Source of the DNA: Bhargavaea sp. CC-171006
Lineage (GTDB): Bacteria; Bacillota; Bacilli; Bacillales_A; Planococcaceae
Assembly (NCBI RefSeq): GCF_009761675.1
Contig: NZ_QUZH01000004.1
Location: 1-64,000 of the forward strand
Reading direction: 5' to 3'
DNA: 64,000 nucleotides
Part shown: positions 58,720 to 64,000 of the stretch, one piece after another
Layout: each line of letters starts with the position of its first letter
Numbering within the stretch: position 1 is the first letter of the stretch
Notes under the pieces: generated by a model
What the model saw: the letters and a program-made list of their open reading frames with translations, nothing else
Database searches by the model: none
Told to the model about the DNA's origin: nothing
Program-made: the position numbers and the translations under genes

Positions 58720-59868
58720 TCACGCATGTATTTCTTTAGCGGCCATTGCCCGTTCCAGATCCTCAATCAGGTCAAGCGGATCTTCCAAGCCGACCGAGAT
58801 CCGGACAAGCCCGTCCTCGATGCCCAACTCATGACGGCGTTCCACAGGTATGGAAGCATGCGTCATCAGGGCAGGGATGGAAATCAGGCTCTCAACAGCG
58901 CCCAGGCTTTCCGCAAGGGTGAAGTACCGGACTTTTTCGAGCAGCGACAGCGCCTTTTCCTGGTTTTCTACCGTGAAGGAGACCATTCCTCCGAAACCGC
59001 CAGCCTGCTTTTGGTGGACGTCATGGCCCGGATGGTCCTCCAACCCAGGATAGTAGACCTTCCCGACTGCCTCATGTTCCGTCAGGAAGCGGACGACCTG
59101 CTCGGTATTTTGTTCGATCTCTTCCATCCTGATGCCGAGCGTCTTGATGCCCCGGATCAGCAGCCAGCTGTCGTGAGGGGCCAGCACGCCGCCTGTGGAG
59201 TTCTGGACAAAGTGCAGTTCTTCGCCAAGCTGTTCGTCTTTCGCGACGACAAGCCCTGCGACAACGTCACTGTGCCCTCCCAGATATTTGGTTGCGCTGT
59301 GTAGGACGATGTCCGCGCCATGCGCGATCGGATTTTGCCAATACGGCGTGCTGAATGTGTTGTCTACAATCAGCTTCAGGCCGTTTTCTTTTGCGATTTC
59401 AGATATGGCCTCAATGTCTGTCACTTTCAGGAGCGGGTTGGTAGGCGTTTCCACGAAGATCGCCTTGGTTTCCGGACGGATCGCTTGTTTGACCGTTTCC
59501 GGATCACTTGTATCAACGAACGATACCTTGATTCCGAAGCGGCTGAAGATCTTATCCATCACACGGAAAGTCCCGCCGTATACATCATCCGTCACAAGTA
59601 AATGATCCCCTGACTTAAACAGCTGGACGGTCGCCGTGATGGCTGCCATCCCCGATGCGAAAGCGAATCCGCGTGCGCCTCCTTCAAGATCTGCAATCAG
59701 ACTTTCCAGTGCCTCCCTTGTCGGGTTTCCCGTGCGTGCGTATTCGTACTTGAAGTTGCCGACCCCATCCTGTTTGTATGTGCTGGCCTGGTAAATCGGG
59801 ATCGAGACCGCTCCGGTATAAGGGTCACGGCTAACCCCGCCATGAATTAACTGCGTTTTCTTCCTCAT
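58720..59868 (-). CDS. mccB: Cystathionine gamma-lyase / homocysteine gamma-lyase MccB
   Basis: A 382-residue PLP enzyme of the Cys/Met-metabolism family. The PLP lysine is K194 in HSATKYLGGHSDV, with YARTGNPTREALE (43-55) and ASGMAAI in the cofactor site. Directly downstream of mccA and overlapping it by 38 nt, it fits MccB, which splits cystathionine to cysteine in reverse transsulfuration. ATG at 59868 has GAGGTGAT upstream. Confidence 0.92.
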   Translation of the reverse strand: MRKKTQLIHGGVSRDPYTGAVSIPIYQASTYKQDGVGNFKYEYARTGNPTREALESLIADLEGGARGFAFASGMAAITATVQLFKSGDHLLVTDDVYGGTFRVMDKIFSRFGIKVSFVDTSDPETVKQAIRPETKAIFVETPTNPLLKVTDIEAISEIAKENGLKLIVDNTFSTPYWQNPIAHGADIVLHSATKYLGGHSDVVAGLVVAKDEQLGEELHFVQNSTGGVLAPHDSWLLIRGIKTLGIRMEEIEQNTEQVVRFLTEHEAVGKVYYPGLEDHPGHDVHQKQAGGFGGMVSFTVENQEKALSLLEKVRYFTLAESLGAVESLISIPALMTHASIPVERRHELGIEDGLVRISVGLEDPLDLIEDLERAMAAKEIHA

Positions 59869-60793
59869 ATCTAATCACCTCTTCATAAATTCCGCTACTG
59901 ATATAGCGTTCGCTGCTGTCCGGAAAAATCGTGACGATATGCGTTCCGGGACGGGCTATGGCCGCCTCTTTCAGGCTGGCGGCGAGGGCCGCTCCGGAGG
60001 AACTGCCGACGAGGAGCCCTTCATTCCTTGCGGCTTCCCTAAGACGGGCAAAAGCCTCTTCATCCGAAATGGTATGGATGGCGTCAAAGAGCCCCCGGTC
60101 GATGAACGGCGGAAGGAAATCCATGCCGATCCCCTCCGTTTTGTGGGAATGTGATGGGCCGCCATTCAGGATGGATCCTTCCGGTTCAACGATGACGCAT
60201 TTAACATCTTTCAGCCGGTCTTTCAAATATCGTGACGTACCGGTGAACGTCCCCCCGGATCCCGCTCCCGCAACAAAGACATCGACTTTGCCGTCCAAGT
60301 CGTCCAGCAGTTCCGGCCCCAGGCTTTCATAGTACGTCGCAGGGTTGGAGGCGTTCTGGAACTGCCCGGGACAATAGGATCCGGGGATTTCCTGTAGCAG
60401 TTCCTCGGTCTTGGCAATGGCGCCTTCCATTCCGAGTTCCGTTGGCGTATTGATCACTTCAGCCCCGAGCGCCCGCATGAGCGTCTGCTTTTCCAGGCTG
60501 AATTTCTCGGGCACCACAAAGATGGCGCGGACACCGTAGCGGATCGCCGCTATCGCAAGACCGATTCCGGTGTTTCCGGCAGTCGGTTCAATGATCGTGC
60601 CACCCTTTTCCAGCTTCCCTTCACTGAAAGCCTGCCTGAGCAGAAACTGTCCGAGCCGGTCTTTGACGCTGCCGCCCGGATTCATGAATTCAAGCTTGGC
60701 GAACAGTCTCACCCCCTCCGGCAGCGGGAACGAGTTGATTTCCACCAGCGGGGTGTTCCCGATGAGTTCATGGACATTTTTTGCGACATTCAT
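59831..60793 (-). CDS. mccA: Cystathionine beta-synthase (O-acetylserine dependent) MccA
   Basis: A 320-residue PLP enzyme of the cysteine synthase/CBS family. The PLP lysine is K44 in MNPGGSVKDRLG, the phosphate loop reads GAGSGGTFTGTSRYL, and the TAGNTGIGLA segment binds substrate. It condenses homocysteine with O-acetylserine or serine to cystathionine. No CBS regulatory domains. Its reading frame overlaps mccB by 38 nt and it lies 46 nt after yrrT; strong AAGGAGG site. Confidence 0.92.
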   Translation of the reverse strand: MNVAKNVHELIGNTPLVEINSFPLPEGVRLFAKLEFMNPGGSVKDRLGQFLLRQAFSEGKLEKGGTIIEPTAGNTGIGLAIAAIRYGVRAIFVVPEKFSLEKQTLMRALGAEVINTPTELGMEGAIAKTEELLQEIPGSYCPGQFQNASNPATYYESLGPELLDDLDGKVDVFVAGAGSGGTFTGTSRYLKDRLKDVKCVIVEPEGSILNGGPSHSHKTEGIGMDFLPPFIDRGLFDAIHTISDEEAFARLREAARNEGLLVGSSSGAALAASLKEAAIARPGTHIVTIFPDSSERYISSGIYEEVIRYEEENAVNSWRG

Positions 60794-60839
60794 TGGAATC
60801 CTCCTTACTGCGCTGGTCTTTGGATTCGATTGACCCGAG

Positions 60840-61481
60840 TCAGCTTTTCTTTACTGCCTCAATCAGCCAGACAAAGTCATTTTGACGGGTAAATGCAGCA
60901 TCGAAGCCGATTTCCTCGAAGAATCCGGTCAGTACCGGAATGGTTGTGTAATATTCAGTCTTCAGGTCCTCGGCCAGACGGGCAAAGTTTTTCTCCCGAG
61001 CATCCTGGATTGCCTTCTCTTTCGCTTCTGCATGGGCAAACAGCGTATCCGCGAACACGATCTTCCCCTGCGGGCTGAGCAGCTCGTGATAAAGGGTGAT
61101 CGCTTTTCTTTTGTCTTCGTCGGTGAGGTGATGAAATGCATAAGTGCTTACAATCGAATCCGGCGACTGTTCGGAAACCGGAAAATCGATAAAGTCACCG
61201 TCGAAAAGAATCAGACCGGGCAGTTTCTGCACCGCGATTTTCCGCATTTCTCCCGATGGCTCATAGCCGATCAGCTTCTTGCCCTGACGGAGAATCCGCT
61301 CCGTGAGATTGCCGGTTCCCACCCCAAATTCCAGGATCAGTCCACCCGCTTTGTCTGCGACGGATTGAAGGATTTCATCATATCGGGCAAACACCTCCCT
61401 ATACTCCGGATCGGTGCCCGCCACTGTATCGTCATAGGTTTTGGACCAGTCATCAAACAGCTTAGTGAATTCGGATGCCAT
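60840..61481 (-). CDS. yrrT: Class I SAM-dependent methyltransferase YrrT
   Basis: A 213-residue methyltransferase with motif I LILEFGVGTGNLTERI near 48-63 and YAFHHLTDEDK near 114-124. It matches YrrT, the first gene of the B. subtilis yrrT-mtnN-mccA-mccB operon that recycles methionine sulfur to cysteine. Here mtnN is absent between yrrT and mccA. Substrate not established. A TATAAT box sits about 38 nt upstream of the start on the minus strand (near 61520). Confidence 0.88.
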   Translation of the reverse strand: MASEFTKLFDDWSKTYDDTVAGTDPEYREVFARYDEILQSVADKAGGLILEFGVGTGNLTERILRQGKKLIGYEPSGEMRKIAVQKLPGLILFDGDFIDFPVSEQSPDSIVSTYAFHHLTDEDKRKAITLYHELLSPQGKIVFADTLFAHAEAKEKAIQDAREKNFARLAEDLKTEYYTTIPVLTGFFEEIGFDAAFTRQNDFVWLIEAVKKS

Positions 61482-61605
61482 CCCTTAACCCTCTTTTCTT
61501 ATTGATTTACTCAGAATTATAGTATGGCAATAATTTAACCTTTGTTCCCAAAAATAGCAAGAGGGACAAAAGATTTATTCTTTGGCCAGTTGGACTGCAG
61601 CTCAA

Positions 61606-61637
61606 ATAAAAAAAGCGGAGGCGCCATTGCCCTCCGC
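61606..61637 (-). terminator. Terminator after the lipoprotein gene
   Basis: GCGGAGG and CCTCCGC pair around a 9-nt loop, and nine A residues on the plus strand give a long T tract on the minus strand. Confidence 0.8.
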
Positions 61638-61676
61638 ATTACGATAAATCCACGATTTAGAGTGGAATGAAGAAAA

Positions 61677-62111
61677 TCAGATCTTCGTTTCTTCAATCAG
61701 CCCTTTGTCGCCGGATATGATTTTTAAAAGTCCCTGATTCTTGATCAGTACGGTTTTGTAGGCGGGCTGATCCCCGTCCATGAAGAGCAGCACCCGGTTC
61801 CCGGGATTGTCGTTGGCGACTCGGATTTCATAGTCTTCCGGAGTGAAGTGCTCTGCCGCATGTTTCAGCTCTTCATAACCCGACGGATTACTGACCGGCT
61901 GGGCTTGGTCAATTTCCTGGGCGTAAATCTTGTGTTCTCCCGGTATCCCGTCCTGATTCTCCGTACCCTCGGTTGCAAGGCTCCTGACTTCGCCATCAGC
62001 CGTCTTCTCCTCAGCCGCATCCTGAACGTCCGCATCTTCCGGGTTCTCCTGCCCGGTGCAGGCGGAAAGCAGTAAAGCTGCGGCACCGATGAGGAACAGG
62101 TTCTTCTTCAT
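61677..62111 (-). CDS. Small lipoprotein of unknown function
   Basis: A 144-residue lipoprotein: MKKNLFLIGAAALLLSAC with the lipobox LSAC, an acidic low-complexity linker, then a compact C-terminal domain (YEELKHAAEHFTPEDYEIRVANDN ... RVLLFMDGDQPAYKTVLIKNQGLLKII). The domain is not one I can name. ATG at 62111 follows GGGGG; seven extra codons in frame upstream overlap that site. Monocistronic, divergent from hisC. Confidence 0.75.
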   Translation of the reverse strand: MKKNLFLIGAAALLLSACTGQENPEDADVQDAAEEKTADGEVRSLATEGTENQDGIPGEHKIYAQEIDQAQPVSNPSGYEELKHAAEHFTPEDYEIRVANDNPGNRVLLFMDGDQPAYKTVLIKNQGLLKIISGDKGLIEETKI

Positions 62112-62227
62112 TTTCAGGTATCCCCCTTTCACTAAACTTTTCTTTACCCCGTCATGCCGTTGACAACACCTTCAGCTTCAGATAACTTTATTGTAGTAAA
62201 TCACTAAAGCAACAGGGAGCGATCGGA

Positions 62228-63292
62228 ATGAGCAGATTCTGGAGTGAAATGGCCCGGCGGACGGAACCTTACGTTCCCGGCGAGCAGCTGAACCGGGAGG
62301 AAATCATCAAGCTGAATACAAATGAAAACCCCTACCCGCCTGCACCGGGTGTCACGGAGGCGATTCGGGATGCGGCAGAGGGTCTCCGCCTGTATCCGTC
62401 GCCGACCGCTGATTCCTTGAGGCAGGCCATTGCAGAAACGGAAGGCCTCAAAGCGGATCATGTCTTTACGGCGAACGGTTCCGATGAAGTCCTCGCGTTT
62501 TCCTTCATGGCCTTTTTCAATCCCGGAAAAGCGATCCGCTTCCCCGACGTAACTTATAGCTTCTATCCGGTCTATTCAAATCTGTTCGGGGTTCCATTTG
62601 AGGAAATACAGCTTGGCGAAGATTTCTCACTGGATACCGAAGCCTTCACGGGAGCCAAGGGGGGCGTCATTCTGCCGAACCCGAACGCCCCGACCGGAAT
62701 CTACGAGCCTCTTGACGTCATCCGCCGCATTCTCCAAGGCAATCCGGATTGCGTCGTCATCATCGATGAAGCGTATATCGACTTTGCCGGTCCTTCAGCA
62801 TCTACACTGATCAGCGAATTCGATAACCTCCTCGTCGTCCGGACGACCTCCAAATCAAGATCGCTTGCCGGCCTTCGCGTAGGCTACGCGCTCGGCCAGC
62901 CGGAACTGATCGAAGGGCTCATCCGGATCAAGGACTCGTTTAATTCCTACACGATCGACCGGCTGGCACAGGCAGGCGCGGAGGCCGCGTTCAGGGATAC
63001 GGCCTACTTTGAGGAAACGACCGCAAAGATTCTCGCAACCCGCGGCACCTCCGCAATGCGCCTTGCCGAACTTGGATTCACGGTCCTCCCGTCATCGGCT
63101 AATTTCCTCTTCTGCATGCATCCGGAGGCGGATGCCGGAGAGTTATATGCCGGACTCAAATCCCGCAACATCCTCGTCCGCCACTTCGGCAAACCGCGCA
63201 TCAAAGACTATCTGAGGATTACTGTCGGGACCGACGAAGAGATGGATAAGCTGTTCACTGCGCTGGAAGAAATCCTGAACGGAAATCATTGA
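62228..63292 (+). CDS. hisC: Histidinol-phosphate aminotransferase HisC
   Basis: A 354-residue fold-type I aminotransferase with KLNTNENPYPP (28-38), NPNAPTG (151-157), DEAYIDF (180-186) and PLP lysine K209 in RTTSKSRSLAGLRVGY. It makes histidinol phosphate from imidazole-acetol phosphate, and in Bacillales often also serves aromatic amino acids. It is separate from other his genes except hisJ, which converges on it. Confidence 0.92.
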   Translation: MSRFWSEMARRTEPYVPGEQLNREEIIKLNTNENPYPPAPGVTEAIRDAAEGLRLYPSPTADSLRQAIAETEGLKADHVFTANGSDEVLAFSFMAFFNPGKAIRFPDVTYSFYPVYSNLFGVPFEEIQLGEDFSLDTEAFTGAKGGVILPNPNAPTGIYEPLDVIRRILQGNPDCVVIIDEAYIDFAGPSASTLISEFDNLLVVRTTSKSRSLAGLRVGYALGQPELIEGLIRIKDSFNSYTIDRLAQAGAEAAFRDTAYFEETTAKILATRGTSAMRLAELGFTVLPSSANFLFCMHPEADAGELYAGLKSRNILVRHFGKPRIKDYLRITVGTDEEMDKLFTALEEILNGNH

Positions 63293-63297
63293 TAGGC

Positions 63298-63330
63298 AAA
63301 CGGCAAGGCCCGCGGGCCTTGCCGTTTTGT
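63298..63330. terminator. Bidirectional terminator
   Basis: A perfect palindrome-like hairpin (AAACGGCAAGGCCCG with its complement) with a T tract, between convergent hisC and hisJ. Confidence 0.85.
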
Positions 63331-63334
63331 CATG

Positions 63335-64000
63335 TCATTCTTTTGCGAATCCGCTTCCGACATCTTCCGGTGAATGGGCGTCCGATCCCGTCTGCAGCTT
63401 CAGCCCGAGCCGCTCCGCTTCTTCCGCTATCCACGGTTCAGGATACGTCTCCCGGTAGTCCGGCTTCCGGAGCCCTGCGTGGTTAAAGTCGAGCACATAG
63501 CCACTTGCGGCCGCTTTTTCCAGGATACCCGTCCAATTAACAGGGTCTGTTTTCGGGCGGATGCGCCTCCGGAATTTGTGGATGAGATTAAGATGTCCGA
63601 GTACCGGCGGGTTCACTTCGCCGAACGGTTTTCCGGCCGCCCTCTCCATCGCCAAGCCATAGGCTTCGTATAGATGTTCCACCCCAACTTCCTCCGCCTT
63701 CTCCTCAAAGGCATCCGCACTGTAGTCGAGGCAGAACCAGCCATCCGGAAGTTTGATGAAATGCACACTTAGGATCGAATGCGCGGCTGCTTCGCTGTGG
63801 TTTTCAAGGAAGCGCCGGGTCTCTTCCTCGTATCCTTCTATATAATCCACCTCGAAACCGCAGCGGACATCCACCCGTCCGGCATACTCCCGGCGCAGCC
63901 TCGCGCCTTCTTCCAGATAGGCACGGACGTTTTCCGGCTTCATCGCACTGTCTTTTTCCGGCACCGGGTCGGTGAATCCTTCCGGAAGCGGCGCGTGCTC
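63335..64000 (-). CDS. hisJ: Histidinol-phosphatase HisJ (PHP type), N-terminus beyond the window
   Basis: The C-terminal 221 codons of a PHP-domain phosphatase; the frame is still open at the window edge. The first visible residues EHAPLPEGFTDP are a HisJ hallmark, followed by GFEVDYIEGYEEETRRFL, SILSVHFIKL, HLNLIHKFRRR, and the metal motif TGSDAHSPEDVGSGF near the end. It dephosphorylates histidinol phosphate, the reaction after HisC, so the convergent pair supplies two successive histidine steps. The first ~45 residues with the HxH motif lie to the right. Confidence 0.92.
   Translation of the reverse strand, partial: EHAPLPEGFTDPVPEKDSAMKPENVRAYLEEGARLRREYAGRVDVRCGFEVDYIEGYEEETRRFLENHSEAAAHSILSVHFIKLPDGWFCLDYSADAFEEKAEEVGVEHLYEAYGLAMERAAGKPFGEVNPPVLGHLNLIHKFRRRIRPKTDPVNWTGILEKAAASGYVLDFNHAGLRKPDYRETYPEPWIAEEAERLGLKLQTGSDAHSPEDVGSGFAKE

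Noticed and set aside
61482-61676. S-box or T-box leader before yrrT
   Set aside because: No conserved riboswitch core or T-box sequence could be found; only a plain -10 box was seen.

Overview
The window looks like chromosomal DNA from a low-GC Gram-positive rod of the Bacillales, most likely the Planococcaceae. This rests on gene content and is an inference: strong AGGAGG-type ribosome sites with many TTG and GTG starts, Bacillus-type genes (sda, yrrT-mccA-mccB, tagGH/tagD/tagB, yuk/yue secretion genes), SigB-like promoters, and base composition well above that of B. subtilis by eye. No rRNA, tRNA, CRISPR array or insertion sequence was seen.

Layout. 0-8 kb: an enolase-superfamily enzyme, a collagen-like surface protein, a DUF819 membrane protein, an SCP2-domain protein, a HAD phosphatase, then a minus-strand unit ribA-like/ribD/HAD nucleotidase facing a cupin-XRE regulator. 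8-25 kb: a complete minus-strand type VII secretion locus of the Bacillus yuk/yue type (esxA, esaB, essB, essC, esaA, essA), coupled by overlap to an LXG effector cassette (two small helical partner proteins, an LXG protein with a glycine-rich C-terminus, a polytopic membrane protein that is the candidate immunity factor, and two tandem DUF5085 proteins). A second intact and a third degraded copy of the membrane protein follow. 25-28.6 kb: an AGCS-type amino-acid carrier, a stress flavin-binding-fold protein behind a SigB-like promoter, and a DUF697-type GTPase. 28.6-33.3 kb: wall teichoic acid genes, tarF-type/tagG/tagH on the minus strand and tagD/tagB on the plus strand.

33-44 kb: small genes (an orphan sigma factor, a YflT-like stress protein, an HD phosphohydrolase) and then a stretch dominated by glutamate metabolism: gdhA with an unusual leader, proline dehydrogenase, an M20 peptidase, and hutU-hutI. 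Between them lies a short sda gene, the checkpoint inhibitor of sporulation, behind a tight cluster of DnaA boxes. 44-54.5 kb: a TAXI-type TRAP transporter operon, a DUF2207 membrane protein, an AT-rich acyltransferase gene that looks foreign, lrgA/lrgB, a short-chain dehydrogenase lacking the catalytic Tyr and Lys, and an NCS1 permease. 54.5-64 kb: an acetate-permease operon with a perfect cre site just inside its first gene, small enzymes (DinB fold, pcp, thioesterase), the reverse-transsulfuration operon yrrT-mccA-mccB without mtnN, a lipoprotein, hisC, and a hisJ gene cut by the window edge.

The most distinctive part is the type VII effector region, where one toxin-like LXG protein is followed by a small array of related polytopic membrane proteins in different states of preservation. 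Other points worth testing are control elements read from the sequence: cre sites inside hutU and the acetate-permease operon, DnaA boxes before sda, alternative hairpins before gdhA, and a leader ORF before esxA. All functions are inferred from sequence recognition; no searches were run.
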